The notes under the pieces are model-generated. The model saw nothing but the letters and a program-made list of their open reading frames with translations, was not told where the DNA came from and searched no databases. From Pannonibacter sp. SL95 (GTDB lineage Bacteria > Pseudomonadota > Alphaproteobacteria > Rhizobiales > Stappiaceae), in the NCBI RefSeq assembly GCF_026672425.1, contig NZ_JAPPRC010000003.1, positions 1,997,752-2,061,751 of the forward strand: a stretch of DNA of 64,000 bases, in the 5' to 3' direction. Below are positions 28,648-39,736 of the stretch, piece after piece; the first letter of the stretch is position 1, and each line of letters begins with the position of its first letter. The translations under genes were made by a program, and so were the position numbers.

Positions 28648-28859
28648 GTTGTCTCCACTGGTCAATAAGCATGCGGCCCGGCGTTTCCGCCCGGCGGTTG
28701 TCCTGCATAGCCCGTTGCAGGGCAGCGGACAATAGGGGCAAGACAAGCAGGTGGCGAAGCGCACTTGCGCTTTGCGCCCCGGCCCGTTAGCGAAGATGAC
28801 AAAGCAGCATTCGAGCCAGGCGGCTTCAGACCGGCGCTGGCTTGCAGAGGGAGCGACAG

Positions 28860-29630
28860 ATGACCGCAACAAATCCCACTTCGATCCGCCCGCTCGTGGC
28901 CGGGAACTGGAAGATGAACGGCGTTGACGCAAGTCGTGCCGAGATCAAGGCGCTGTCCGCTGCCCTCTATCCCGTGCTGACCCAGAAGGTGGATGTGATG
29001 ATCTGCCCGCCGGCGACGCTGCTGTCGCGTCTTGGCCAGGATGTTGCGGCCACCAAGATCACGCTCGGTGGTCAGGATTGCCATGCCAATGCCAAGGGCG
29101 CCCACACCGGCGACATCTCAGCCGAAATGCTGAAAGATGCCGGTGCCATTGCGGTCATCGTCGGGCATTCGGAACGGCGCGCCGACCACGGCGAAAGCGA
29201 TGCCGTGGTCCGGGCAAAGGCAGAAGCTGCCTGGCGCGCGGGCCTTGTTGCCATCATCTGCGTTGGCGAGACCGAGGCCGAGCGCAAGGCCGGCAAGACC
29301 CTCGAGGTTGTTGCAACCCAGATCGCCGGCTCCATTCCGGATGGCGCGACAGCTGCCAACACGGTCATTGCCTATGAGCCAGTCTGGGCCATCGGCTCGG
29401 GTCTGACGCCAACCGTCGGCAATGTCGCCGAGGTCCATGGCGACCTGCGCAACCGGCTCGCCGTACGCTTTGGTGCAGAAGGGGCTCAGATGCGACTGCT
29501 TTATGGTGGCTCGGTGAAGCCGGCTAATGCTGCCGAATTGTTGGCGGTGCCGCATGTGAACGGGGCACTGGTTGGCGGGGCCAGCCTGAAAGCCGCAGAT
29601 TTCCTCGGCATTATCGCCGCTTATCGTTGA
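28860..29630 (+). CDS. tpiA: Triosephosphate isomerase
   Basis: 256 aa from ATG 28860 ([20 protein letters not shown]), preceded by AGAGGGAG. Active-site residues: Lys in GNWKMNG, His in VGHSERR and Glu in [11 protein letters not shown]. The phosphate loop is [11 protein letters not shown]. It interconverts DHAP and glyceraldehyde-3-phosphate. Divergent from ppiD with a 212-bp gap. Confidence 0.98.
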   Translation: MTATNPTSIRPLVAGNWKMNGVDASRAEIKALSAALYPVLTQKVDVMICPPATLLSRLGQDVAATKITLGGQDCHANAKGAHTGDISAEMLKDAGAIAVIVGHSERRADHGESDAVVRAKAEAAWRAGLVAIICVGETEAERKAGKTLEVVATQIAGSIPDGATAANTVIAYEPVWAIGSGLTPTVGNVAEVHGDLRNRLAVRFGAEGAQMRLLYGGSVKPANAAELLAVPHVNGALVGGASLKAADFLGIIAAYR

Positions 29631-29644
29631 CCCTTCAGCGCGGG

Positions 29645-29678
29645 GCTGCTTTGCCACAGGCGCAAGGCAGCTCTTTTG
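29645..29678 (+). terminator. tpiA terminator
   Basis: GCTGCTTTGC (29645-29654) pairs with GCAAGGCAGC (29662-29671) through nine Watson-Crick pairs and one wobble, followed by TCTTTTG. Confidence 0.75.
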
Positions 29679-29748
29679 CTTCTAGGGTGGAAAGCCAGTC
29701 GCGTCTGGTGTAGAAGGCGCCAATCGTACAACAGAGTTTCGGTCCCAA

Positions 29749-31891
<2,143 letters not shown>

Positions 31892-31910
31892 CAAGGGACG
31901 GGGAGGGGAC

Positions 31911-32738
31911 GTGACCCGGGGGATCGATCATCTGGTGGTGGCCGTGCGCGATCTGGATCGCGCCGCGGCGGCCTATGAGGCCAATGGCTTCACCCTGACG
32001 CCGCGGGCACGCCACCCCTGGGGCACCGAGAACCGTCTGGTTCAGCTCGATGGCGCGTTCATCGAGCTGCTGACGGTTCCTGCTGGCGTCGACATCGCGG
32101 CGCCGGGCAAGGGCAGTTTTTCATTCGGCGGCTTCAACCGCGACTTCCTGAGCCGGCACGAAGGCGCGTCAATGCTGGTGCTGGACAGCGTGGATCCAGT
32201 GTCCGACCGGGCGGGATTTGCTGCCGCCGGCCTGAAGGTGTTCGAGCCCTTCGGCTTCGAACGGGAAGCCATCGGGCCGGACGGGCAGGTGCGCAAGGTC
32301 GGCTTCGACCTGACTTTCACTGCGGATCCGGATGCTCCGACGCTCGGGTTCTTCACCTGTCGCAACCGGTATCCCGAGAACTTCTGGAAGCCTGAATATC
32401 AGACACACGGCAACGGCGCGCAAAGCCTTGCCGAAGTGATCCTGGTGGCCGGTGATCCTGCCGATCACCATGTTTTCCTCGAGGCCTTTACCGGCGTGCG
32501 GGAACTGCGGGCGACCAGTCTGGGCATCGAGTGCAAGACGGCGCGCGGCCTGATCTCGATCCTGTCGCCGGTTGCCTATGAAGGCCTTTACGGCCTGTCT
32601 GCGGGGCCTCGGGCAGCGTTGCCGCGCATTGCGGCATTGCGCCTGACGGGTGGTTCTGTCCCGGCTCGCCGCATCGTCCCGGCGGCCGGCAATTTTGGTC
32701 TCGACCTCATTCTTGACCCGTCTGCTGCGGCAGGCTGA
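31911..32738 (+). CDS. Glyoxalase-like (VOC superfamily) protein
   Basis: 275 aa from GTG 31911, preceded by GGGAGGGG; the frame is open upstream inside pyrG but has no family similarity. RGIDHLVVAVRDLDRAAAAY matches the Glyoxalase_3 opening, with HPWGTENRLVQLDGAFIELL and a second module around FFTCRNRYPENFWKPEYQ, then AEVILVAGDPADHHVFLEAF. Candidate metal ligands are the His of DHLVV and the Glu of FIELL. Function unknown; members are often annotated as ring-cleavage or lyase-like proteins. Confidence 0.8.
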   Translation: MTRGIDHLVVAVRDLDRAAAAYEANGFTLTPRARHPWGTENRLVQLDGAFIELLTVPAGVDIAAPGKGSFSFGGFNRDFLSRHEGASMLVLDSVDPVSDRAGFAAAGLKVFEPFGFEREAIGPDGQVRKVGFDLTFTADPDAPTLGFFTCRNRYPENFWKPEYQTHGNGAQSLAEVILVAGDPADHHVFLEAFTGVRELRATSLGIECKTARGLISILSPVAYEGLYGLSAGPRAALPRIAALRLTGGSVPARRIVPAAGNFGLDLILDPSAAAG

Positions 32739-32906
32739 GATCGCTACGATCGTCAGCAGGCACCATTTACCGCCTCTTCATGGGCTTTGGTCAGAATGAC
32801 CTCCGTGGATAGGATGCGGCTTGTGTGATTTTGTGGGTTGCGCACCGCGCAAGTTGGACATAAACACACCGCCAACGCGGAGCTTGGCTCCGTGTTCCCT
32901 TTTTGG

Positions 32907-32982
32907 GAGCGAGTAGCTCAGTTGGTAGAGCAACTGACTTTTAATCAGTTGGTCCAGGGTTCGAGTCCCTGCTCGCTCACCA
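32907..32982 (+). tRNA. tRNA-Lys (anticodon UUU)
   Basis: 76 nt with encoded CCA. Acceptor stem GAGCGAG (32907-32913) pairs with CTCGCTC (32972-32978). The anticodon stem-loop ACTGA-CTTTTAA-TCAGT puts TTT at 32940-32942. The T arm contains GGTTCGAGTCC. A weak promoter, TTGCGC (32838) with 17-nt spacing to TAAACA (32861), lies upstream. The prophage region begins shortly after it. Confidence 0.98.
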
Positions 32983-33380
32983 TTCCCCCCCTTTAAATCC
33001 AGACGAATGCCCCCGGCTATCAGGCATCGCCATGCTGTCGCGCGCCTTTTCATTTTGCACAAAGTAGCGCTCGCGATTGCACAGTTGATTGTTCACCGTG
33101 CTGACTTTCGGCATTTACGAATTCCAGCGCCGCAACGATGGCATTCGATTTGGCAGGCACGCCTCGGGTACGGGCTTAAGTGAGCAGGGGGCAAGGAGCT
33201 ACCCGCATCTGAAATCCTTCATTTCAACCTATCGACGACTCAGCCACACTTTCACGGCTCGCGCGTGCGGCAGGTGCGATGGCTGTCCCACTTAGCTGGT
33301 GCGCTGGCATCAATATGGCGACTGAGGCCTGCTGCCCGGAACCGCTTGTTCCTGGGCGCCCGCCATAGGGCTGGATCTTG
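32983..33380. other. Gene-free junction between tRNA-Lys and prophage; candidate phage end
   Basis: No convincing gene. At 33033-33095 a TG-led stretch carries two related motifs, TTTTGCACAAAG (33053-33064) and GATTGCACAGTTG (near 33075-33087). That is how Mu-type right ends look: terminal TG, then repeated transposase-binding sites. An inverted repeat, GGAAC-N5-GTTCC, is at 33338-33352. The exact end cannot be set because the other phage end is outside the window. Confidence 0.3.
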
Positions 33381-34484
33381 ATGGTGTCGAACAAATCTCC
33401 TTCCAACGAAAATCAAGCCCCCGGTCCGAAGCCGATTTCCGAATGGCCTTCCAAGAACCCGAACCAGTGGTTTGCTGTCGGAGTTGCGGCGGCCATCTTG
33501 CTTGTAATCGGCATGGCCGGGCTCGCAGTCTATATCCTGTCATTGCCGTACGCTTGGGCTGAACGAGGCCAAGCCATGCAGGTGTTTCAGCCGTTCCTTG
33601 TCGGAATGGCTGGTATCGTCACACTCTGCACAGTGGTCTGGCGCGGACTGATCAATGAAGCCCAGGCCAATGAGCAACGGCGGCAGAACGATGCGAAGGA
33701 CATGGCGGATGTTGGCCTGTTGCTGGAGAAGGCGGGAGCCCTTCTTGCAGACGAGTCGCCTTTGAAACGCGGCGTTGGCTTTGCGATGCTCAACACGGTA
33801 ATCACAACCCCTAAGAGCCCCTATGCCCAGTATGCCTTCGAGACGGTGTGTGACGAACTGGCAGCTCGGTATCTATTCGAAACGACGGACAATAAGCCGA
33901 TCATCGATCAAATACGGGCTATTTCAGGCGCTGCCGATAAACTGGGTATCCGTACGACACGGTGGCGGCCTTTCAACCAACGACCTCAATCCGCTGATGA
34001 TGAGTTCGACATAAAAATTTGGAAAGGATTTCCGCAAGGTTCTTTTCACAGGCAGGTCATTTTTGTTGATGAATCGCTTTTGGGACTGCTCCGGTATCGT
34101 CCAAACGATTTTAAATTTTACAGCTGCCACTTTGGTACATCATCGGAGAGTTCGCTCCATGCAATGGCGCGGATGAGTATAACAGAGAAATTTTTTGAAT
34201 GTTCCTTCAAGAATATCAGTGTCGAGGCACTAGGTTGGTCCTCGGCAACTGTATGGGGAAGACGAACTCATCATTTTGACAGGTGCGACTTTTCGGACGC
34301 GTTGATTTATAGCAAGCACGATATCTTAGACGCGACGCTGGAAGAATGCAGCTTTGAGCGTGGACGCCCGCCGCGAGTTGAAGGTCTCAGTCATGAGGAA
34401 ACAGTGGACCTCATTCGTTCGAAGCACGGCATGTTTGTGGAGTATGAACAGCCCGTCTTGCTTCTAACGCACGATCAAGCATAG
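33381..34484 (+). CDS. Two-TM membrane protein with pentapeptide-like tail, probable phage cargo
   Basis: 367 aa from ATG 33381 (MVSNKSPSNENQAPGPKPIS). Two TM helices lie near residues 30-53 and 68-90, followed by a charged helix (LINEAQANEQRRQNDAKDMA). The cytoplasmic C-terminal part has pentapeptide-like steps (KFFECSFKNIS, HFDRCDFSDAL, LEECSFERG). It has lower GC than its neighbours and is on the opposite strand to the phage late genes, at the distal end of the prophage, where lysogenic-conversion genes often sit. No function is recognised. It could also be a host gene just outside the phage. Confidence 0.7.
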   Translation: MVSNKSPSNENQAPGPKPISEWPSKNPNQWFAVGVAAAILLVIGMAGLAVYILSLPYAWAERGQAMQVFQPFLVGMAGIVTLCTVVWRGLINEAQANEQRRQNDAKDMADVGLLLEKAGALLADESPLKRGVGFAMLNTVITTPKSPYAQYAFETVCDELAARYLFETTDNKPIIDQIRAISGAADKLGIRTTRWRPFNQRPQSADDEFDIKIWKGFPQGSFHRQVIFVDESLLGLLRYRPNDFKFYSCHFGTSSESSLHAMARMSITEKFFECSFKNISVEALGWSSATVWGRRTHHFDRCDFSDALIYSKHDILDATLEECSFERGRPPRVEGLSHEETVDLIRSKHGMFVEYEQPVLLLTHDQA

Positions 34485-34522
34485 CCAGTTCGTCGTTCTA
34501 TCGACCGTTCGCTTTCTGCCAT

Positions 34523-34981
34523 TCATGCCTCCACAATGTCCGTGCTGCTTAGCCCGGACAGATCGTAATCCGTGCCCATCCACATGGGCGTGATGCGTTT
34601 TCGCAGGGTTTCGAGGGGATAGTCCGGATTGATGTAGAGCACGAAGGGCTGGCCGGCCTTTCTGCGTTCGGCATCCGATGCTGCAACCAGCCCCGGAAGG
34701 TTGGCAAGAAATGCGATGGACCGGACCGCCAGCCAGATGCCCGGCGCTTCGACCCTCGGTTCCACTTCCAAGCCATCGGCGTCATGCACCGCATCGGCCG
34801 CGATCACGTAGACGCGGCGTGCGGCAACTGCCGAACCCTCAAACACGCCAGCCTCCGCCCGGTTCTGGAGATCAGCCAATGTAACAGGCGGCTCCCCCTC
34901 GCTTGCAACGACCCCAAGAGCGGCAAGGTCGACCGCTTCGGGACCGGCGAAATGCAGGATATGGTCAATCGTGCCTGTCAT
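34523..34981 (-). CDS. Phage protein of unknown function, last gene of the late region
   Basis: 152 aa. No family recognised. Its ATG overlaps the stop of the next gene in coding order only at one side: the fibre-like gene at 34978-36300 ends in its ATGA, so the two are co-translated. It contains WLAVRSIAFLANLPGLVAAS and FVLYINPDYPLETLRKR. Position after the fibre genes suggests a fibre-assembly, chaperone or host-range role, which is inference. Confidence 0.65.
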   Translation of the reverse strand: MTGTIDHILHFAGPEAVDLAALGVVASEGEPPVTLADLQNRAEAGVFEGSAVAARRVYVIAADAVHDADGLEVEPRVEAPGIWLAVRSIAFLANLPGLVAASDAERRKAGQPFVLYINPDYPLETLRKRITPMWMGTDYDLSGLSSTDIVEA

Positions 34982-36300
34982 CGAGCCACCACATCATAAA
35001 GGGCCTGCGCATCTGCCGTCGAAAAGCTGTCAAACGCTCCGATCGCGGCCAGCTTGTGCGTGCCGTTGACCCGGCCCCGGCCATCCGTCGCAGAACAGCC
35101 AACGGAAATGCCGTCGAGGACGCCATTGAACATCGGGCGGGAGCCCGTGAAGATGCCCGTTGCATCGACCGTGAGCCATGTGCCGTCCGGCCTCCAGGCC
35201 ACCACGAAGGCCTGCTCGGATCCAAGCGCACCGGCCAGACCGCGCGTGCTGGTCCCGCTGCCGCTGTTCAGGTCGAGACGGTAGTTCTGATCCTTGCGAT
35301 ACTGCAAAAAGAGGTTGCCGGCACTGCTTCGAGCCTGCAGCAAATGGGCGAAGGTGACGGAACTTTCAGTCGCCGTGCCGCGCCAAACCATGACAAGGGT
35401 CTTTGCGTCGGCAACCGGGTTGAAAACCAGGCCAGCGTCCGCCGCAGAGATCACCAGACTGTCGCCATCAACACTGCCTGCCCCCCACGGCATCTGGTAC
35501 GGCGTGGGCGTAACCTGTCCGGCGATCGCCACGACGTCCTGGCCAGGCGTGCCGATGTTCGGGCCGATCTCGAACGTCACATTGATCGGCTCATGGGCGG
35601 TGAACGTGTACTGAACTTCGTACAGGCCTGCCCCGTAACTGATGTTCCTGACCGCGTTGATGGTCACCATCGTTGTGGCTCCAGCTATGGCAGCTGCCCC
35701 GACCGGGCCAGTTACCAGCGACGCCCGATTGGACTCGGCCGCAGAGCGAATGCCGGAGCGCATCTGAGGTGACGAGCCGGCCGCGTAGAGGGCTCGCGCC
35801 GAATACACCTGACCGACAACAAGTGGTACATCCAGCAGGGACTGCACCCGCCCGTAAGTCAGTCCCTGCGAAGCCACACGGACCGCGCTCGACATGCCGA
35901 GAAAGTTTCCGGCTTCGGCGGTATTGTTCGTGTTGACGATGGTCCAGGCGCGCGGATTGAACGGGTTGGGGACAAGGTTCGTCCAAGGTTCCCGGCTGTC
36001 AAAGCCTCTATCCGTCAAGGCCATTGCGCCATCACTGAACTCGCGTGACACGCCGGATGTGTCTGCGGCGCGGCGAACCGAAAGACGCGTGTGTCTGGCG
36101 TCGATCTCAGCCATCGTCACGCGCCGCCCGCCGATCAGCGCATGCCCCTTGATGAAGTCTGCCGCGAACTGGAACCGGCGCATCCAGAATGGATACTGTG
36201 TTGCGATGGCTCGGGCCGAACAATCGCAACTGATCAATGGCCTGATCCCGAAGTCAGACGTTCCGGCGGACATGATTGCAAGCGGTCTCGGGACGCCCAT
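34978..36300 (-). CDS. Phage tail/fibre-like protein with C-terminal lectin-like domain
   Basis: 440 aa from ATG 36300 (MGVPRPLAIMSAGTSDFG), 2 nt after the previous gene; the frame extends further upstream but overlaps that gene. The middle is rich in Asn, Thr and Ser (WTNLVPNPFNPRAWTIVNTN). The C-terminal third (RPDGTWLTVDATGIF, GVLDGISVGCSATDGRGRVNG) resembles concanavalin/LamG-like binding modules seen in phage particles. It could mediate attachment. No enzymatic motif is seen. Confidence 0.6.
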   Translation of the reverse strand: MGVPRPLAIMSAGTSDFGIRPLISCDCSARAIATQYPFWMRRFQFAADFIKGHALIGGRRVTMAEIDARHTRLSVRRAADTSGVSREFSDGAMALTDRGFDSREPWTNLVPNPFNPRAWTIVNTNNTAEAGNFLGMSSAVRVASQGLTYGRVQSLLDVPLVVGQVYSARALYAAGSSPQMRSGIRSAAESNRASLVTGPVGAAAIAGATTMVTINAVRNISYGAGLYEVQYTFTAHEPINVTFEIGPNIGTPGQDVVAIAGQVTPTPYQMPWGAGSVDGDSLVISAADAGLVFNPVADAKTLVMVWRGTATESSVTFAHLLQARSSAGNLFLQYRKDQNYRLDLNSGSGTSTRGLAGALGSEQAFVVAWRPDGTWLTVDATGIFTGSRPMFNGVLDGISVGCSATDGRGRVNGTHKLAAIGAFDSFSTADAQALYDVVAR

Positions 36301-36302
36301 CG

Positions 36303-36581
36303 TCAGTCGCTCCAGACCCTGACCGGCAACCCGGTCGGATTTCGGCTCAGGATCTTCACTTCGGTGACCGCATCCATGCGCAGGATGCGGGCGCCACCCT
36401 CCCGGATAGCGCCCATGATGACCCATGGCGCATCAGTTGCGAGCCGGGCATGGATTTCGACGGTCGTCCGATCCGGCTGGTCAACCTGCAACAGGAAGTC
36501 GCCGAGCGGGGCCCACGGGGCACTTTCGGCAAGACTCGCAGAACTGTTCAATCTCAGCATGCCCATGTCTCCCGCTGTCAC
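36303..36581 (-). CDS. Small phage protein, unknown
   Basis: 92 aa with a GTG start that overlaps the stop of the upstream 78-aa gene (GTGA). Predicted mostly beta: MLRLNSSASLAES, DFLLQVDQPDRTTVEIHARL. No family recognised. It lies between a small helical protein and the fibre-like gene. Confidence 0.6.
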   Translation of the reverse strand: MTAGDMGMLRLNSSASLAESAPWAPLGDFLLQVDQPDRTTVEIHARLATDAPWVIMGAIREGGARILRMDAVTEVKILSRNPTGLPVRVWSD

Positions 36582-36814
36582 ACCCGTTCGCGCCGTCTCA
36601 GGGCGCTGTTGCCACCTTCGTCAGGCTCGATCGAGGCCAGCCAGTGCCGCCGCACCATCGCCGGCCACGGCACACGGGCGGCCCAGCCTCCGGCATCGAT
36701 GGACTTGCCGATCCGGCCCGACAAGCTCTCGTCCGGATCCCCGCCGAGCAGCGTGTTCGCCAGCTGCGACAGCGCCACGTGCAGATTGTAGATGTAGTTG
36801 AGCAAGGTCCTCAC
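36578..36814 (-). CDS. Small conserved-type phage protein
   Basis: 78 aa, GTG start overlapping the upstream stop (GTGA). The N-terminus LLNYIYNLHVALSQLANTLL followed by GGDPDESLSGRIGK is a pattern I know from many tailed phages next to fibre genes (LANTLLGGDPDE-type). Function is unknown; it may be a small membrane-associated or fibre-assembly protein. Confidence 0.7.
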   Translation of the reverse strand: MRTLLNYIYNLHVALSQLANTLLGGDPDESLSGRIGKSIDAGGWAARVPWPAMVRRHWLASIEPDEGGNSALRRRERV

Positions 36815-37251
36815 AGCGGCGCTCCCAGTGCGATTTCTGCCGCCCGCGCCTGGGTGATCAGGCCTTTGGAGGCAAGGTAGGCAAGGCCGTCCAGAGTGGC
36901 CGGGCGCGAGACGTCGACTTCGGAAAGACGCGGATCCTCAAGGATCGCCAGCCAGTCCGCGACGACAGGATCGCTTGCCCTGGCTGTGCGAATAGCGATG
37001 CGTTCTGACGCGGTGAACAGCAGAAGAAACTCCGGAGGCGTCACGACGGTCTTGCGGGGGATGGTTGCCGCCGCAGGTGTTGCCGCTGTCGCCGGAGCAG
37101 CCCAGACGGTCCCGGTCCGGTGCCATCCCCGTTCAACATTGTCCGGAACTGGCTCGAACTGGGCAGCAATTTCCGGATGGAACAACGCAGTCGGGTCCTG
37201 GGTCACCACATCCACGGCGACCGCCTCAATGATCCGTGCAAATCTGGTCAT
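36811..37251 (-). CDS. Phage tail-fibre region protein, unknown
   Basis: 146 aa from ATG 37251 (MTRFARIIEAVAVDVVTQDP), which has GGAGAACGGAAAG upstream; the frame's earlier start is only a TTG. It has N-terminal AALFHPEIAAQFEPVPDNVE-like residues, a Thr/Ala/Pro linker and a helical C-terminus (LLFTASERIAIRTA, LAILEDPRLSEVDVS). The pattern of a DP-x-x-LFHPE segment and a C-terminal helical domain is typical of small tail-fibre assembly-like proteins. Assignment is tentative. Confidence 0.6.
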   Translation of the reverse strand: MTRFARIIEAVAVDVVTQDPTALFHPEIAAQFEPVPDNVERGWHRTGTVWAAPATAATPAAATIPRKTVVTPPEFLLLFTASERIAIRTARASDPVVADWLAILEDPRLSEVDVSRPATLDGLAYLASKGLITQARAAEIALGAPL

Positions 37252-37267
37252 CTTTCCGTTCTCCGTT

Positions 37268-38444
37268 TCACCATTCGACAATCACGAAGCCGTTGCCGCC
37301 GCTTCCGCCGTCACCGCCGTTGGATGATTGCGAAGAACCGCCGCCGCCCCCGCCGTGACCAAACAAAGCGTTGCCTCCGGCCGCGCCGACATAGGTCGCG
37401 CCGCCAGCGCCGCCGCCGCCTGCGCCCCCGCCACGGCCTTGACCGCCGGATGTAGGAGGATTGCCGTCCGCGCCGCGGCCGCCGCCCGATCCGCCACCCG
37501 CGTCCGCAGTTGCACCCGCTGTCCCCGGCGCGGCTGAGCCATAGCCACCTGAGCTGCTTTCAAGGTCGGTCTCAAAGCGGGGAACGTAGCCCCGGGCAGC
37601 ACTGACGCCAGCGCCTGTTGCCTGGACGATGCCGTCGGCATTCGGACCGGGTTGAGGTGAAGGCAATCCAGGTCCGCCAACACCGCCCCCGCCGGCCCCG
37701 CTGGTGCCGGATGTGGCATTGACGCTGCCTGCCGGCGTTTGCGGCCGCGCCGCCGCCACCGCCGCCGCCGCGCGTGTTTGTATCTGCAGCGCCATTGCCG
37801 CCAATGCCCCCGGCGCCAAGCGGACTTCCTGCCGCGCCGCCACCGGCACCGGATCCGCCAGCTGCCGAACCGCCGTTGCCACCTGCGCCGCCTGGAACAT
37901 TGACCTGGCCGCCGACAGAGGCGCCGCCCGCGCCGCCAGCCCCCGTTGTTGCCCCGCCTGTGCCCCCGGCGCCGCCGGTGACTGAGAGCATTGCACCAAA
38001 GCTCGTCGTGCCCCCGGCCGTGCCATTGCCACCGGTTGCCCCTGCGCCCCCGGCGCCGCCCGCGCCGATGGTGACGGTGATCGACTGCCCCGGCACAACG
38101 GTGAAGACGCCCGTACCAAATCCGCCGCCGCCGCCACCGCCACCGCCGCGCGTGTTGTTCCCGGTCTTGCCGCCGGCACCACCGCCGCCGCCTGCGCCCC
38201 TTGCCCGGACCCGCAAGCTGGTCACTCCCTCAGGAACAACAAATGCGCTGGTCCCAGCGATGACGCGATACTGACCGATACCGAACACGTCCTGGCCAAG
38301 CCCGGCAGACCTGGTGAGTGTCAAAAGCGAAATGCTACCGTTGCTGCCACCAGCAAGGAAACCAGGCGCGCCCTCTGCTGCCTGACCGGCGGCCTTGCGA
38401 AGAAAGCTGCCACGCGGAAAGCCGTTCAAACCGAAGTTCGCCAT
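37268..38444 (-). pseudogene. Glycine-rich tail fibre/adhesin gene with an internal frameshift
   Basis: The gene starts at ATG 38444 (MANFGLNGFPRGSFLRKAAG) and encodes long Gly-rich runs (GGGGGAGG, VTIGAGGAGGAGATGG), a style seen in polyglycine adhesins of phages. The first frame stops at 37572 after turning to basic, non-glycine sequence. The Gly-rich coding continues in another frame (PQTPAGSVNATSGTSGAGGG) to TGA at 37268, ending NGFVIVEW. The switch (+1) lies at about 37741-37770, in a GGC/GCC repeat. It may be a true lesion, phase variation by slippage, or a sequencing indel. Confidence 0.75.
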
Positions 38445-38845
38445 CAGAATGCCCCCCCAAACGCCGTCAGATGGAACACTTCCGCCAGATGGGTGGATGC
38501 TCTCAACGAGTGACCAGCCGGCAGAACCAGGCCATAGGCGCTGGCCGATGAGGTCGAGAAATCGACAACGCATTCAAACGAGGCAACCGTCGCACTCACC
38601 GCAATTGCCGGAACCGGGATCTCGGCGATGCAGCGGGCGGATGTGCCGTCGTGCACGAACAGGCGAACCATTCCGGCCGTGGTGTTGCCTGTCGCCTTGA
38701 TGACAGCGCGATCGATGCGGCCACCGGATACCGGCATGGTCAGGATGGTCGCGAGTGTACCGCTACCGTCACGGTTGGTGTTTGCGGTCGACACGACGGC
38801 CGCACCGTACAAGGGCACACCGGTAAACTGGGGGGATGTGGCCAT
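38444..38845 (-). CDS. Phage structural protein, unknown
   Basis: 133 aa, ATG 38845, stop overlapping the ATG of the glycine-rich gene (TGATG). Beta-rich sequence with repeated small residues: FTGVPLYGAAVVSTANTN, RAVIKATGNTTAGMVRLFVH, YGLVLPAGHSLRAS. Probably a fibre- or baseplate-associated domain; such proteins precede glycine-rich fibre genes in several phages. No enzyme motif. Confidence 0.65.
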   Translation of the reverse strand: MATSPQFTGVPLYGAAVVSTANTNRDGSGTLATILTMPVSGGRIDRAVIKATGNTTAGMVRLFVHDGTSARCIAEIPVPAIAVSATVASFECVVDFSTSSASAYGLVLPAGHSLRASTHLAEVFHLTAFGGAF

Positions 38846-38890
38846 GAAGGGCTCCTCAAGCCAGAGGGAAACAAGGAGTGAAACAGGGGG

Positions 38891-39727
38891 TTAAGCCAGG
38901 GTCTCGAAGCGGTAGAGCGCGTCGCCCGGGTCCGGCAGCGCGGCAAGCGCTGCCGCAATCATCTGTTTGACACCGGCCGGATGCGCCGCCTTGGTCGCAA
39001 TCTCGCCCGCGCTGTGTTCGGGCAGGGTTGCAAACTCCAGCACGGTGTCGTCGGGCAAGGCGCTGATCGCATCCGCGATGCGCTGATCAATCTGCAGGGC
39101 AGCGGACAGGGCTGCCGGCGTCAGCTTTCGCGGGGCAGCGGCGGACGTGTCATGCAGGATCAGAAGATCAGCTGCCAGGTCAACATTTGCGCCCGTGATT
39201 GGCGGCAGTCCAGGGACGTCCAGTTCATGCGTGCGATCCTGCGACAGATCACCGCCACCCTTCAGGCCTGTGCCCGTATCGACGCGGCGTTCGGCCGCCA
39301 CAAAGGCGTTGATCGCGTTGATCCGGATCACCAGATTGGCAAGGTCGGAAAACACCACATGCGCCCGCATCAGGGCTTCGACGGTCTGGCCGGATGCCGG
39401 CACCGGCTTGTTCACCGGCGGATCGTATTTGATGATGGCAATCAGGTCGCCATCCTGGTCGAACAATCCCCCTTCGCGGATCGTGTAGGGACCGTCTTCC
39501 GCCTCCAGCAGGCAATCAAAGAACGCCGTGTTCGGCGCGCCATTGACAGTCCCGGAGGCCTGCACCGGCTTGCGCACGACCTCGCTCTGCAGGCTGGTTT
39601 CACCGCCGGTCGGGGCGTAGTCGCCATTGCCAAACGCCAGATGCGTGACGACCAGCGCCGTGCCGGTCGCCAGCGCCTGCGCCTCCTTGTTTTTGCCCCT
39701 GGTGGTCAGAATGGAATAGGTCGGCAT
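38891..39727 (-). CDS. P2 gpH-like tail-collar fibre protein
   Basis: 278 aa. The N-terminus matches the phage tail-collar (DUF3751) domain: MPTYSILTTRGKNKEAQALA, VVTHLAFGNGDYAPTGGET, DGPYTIREGGLFDQDGDLIAI and MRAHVVFSDLANLVI. The C-terminal part (ALPDDTVLEFATLPEHSAGEI) is short, so it is a base fibre or adaptor that probably needs the following fibre proteins for receptor binding. Order I-H after J is as in P2. Confidence 0.85.
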   Translation of the reverse strand: MPTYSILTTRGKNKEAQALATGTALVVTHLAFGNGDYAPTGGETSLQSEVVRKPVQASGTVNGAPNTAFFDCLLEAEDGPYTIREGGLFDQDGDLIAIIKYDPPVNKPVPASGQTVEALMRAHVVFSDLANLVIRINAINAFVAAERRVDTGTGLKGGGDLSQDRTHELDVPGLPPITGANVDLAADLLILHDTSAAAPRKLTPAALSAALQIDQRIADAISALPDDTVLEFATLPEHSAGEIATKAAHPAGVKQMIAAALAALPDPGDALYRFETLA

Positions 39728-39736
39728 GTTGCGTCC

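Noticed and set aside
32907..32982. tRNA-Lys as the phage attachment site
   Set aside because: No second copy of the tRNA 3' end is in the window, no integrase is seen, and the head module is Mu-like. It stays possible but unsupported.
33089..33295. A 68-aa plus-strand frame after the tRNA
   Set aside because: No ribosome-binding site, no family pattern and an unusual Arg/Cys-rich end; it overlaps the candidate phage end.
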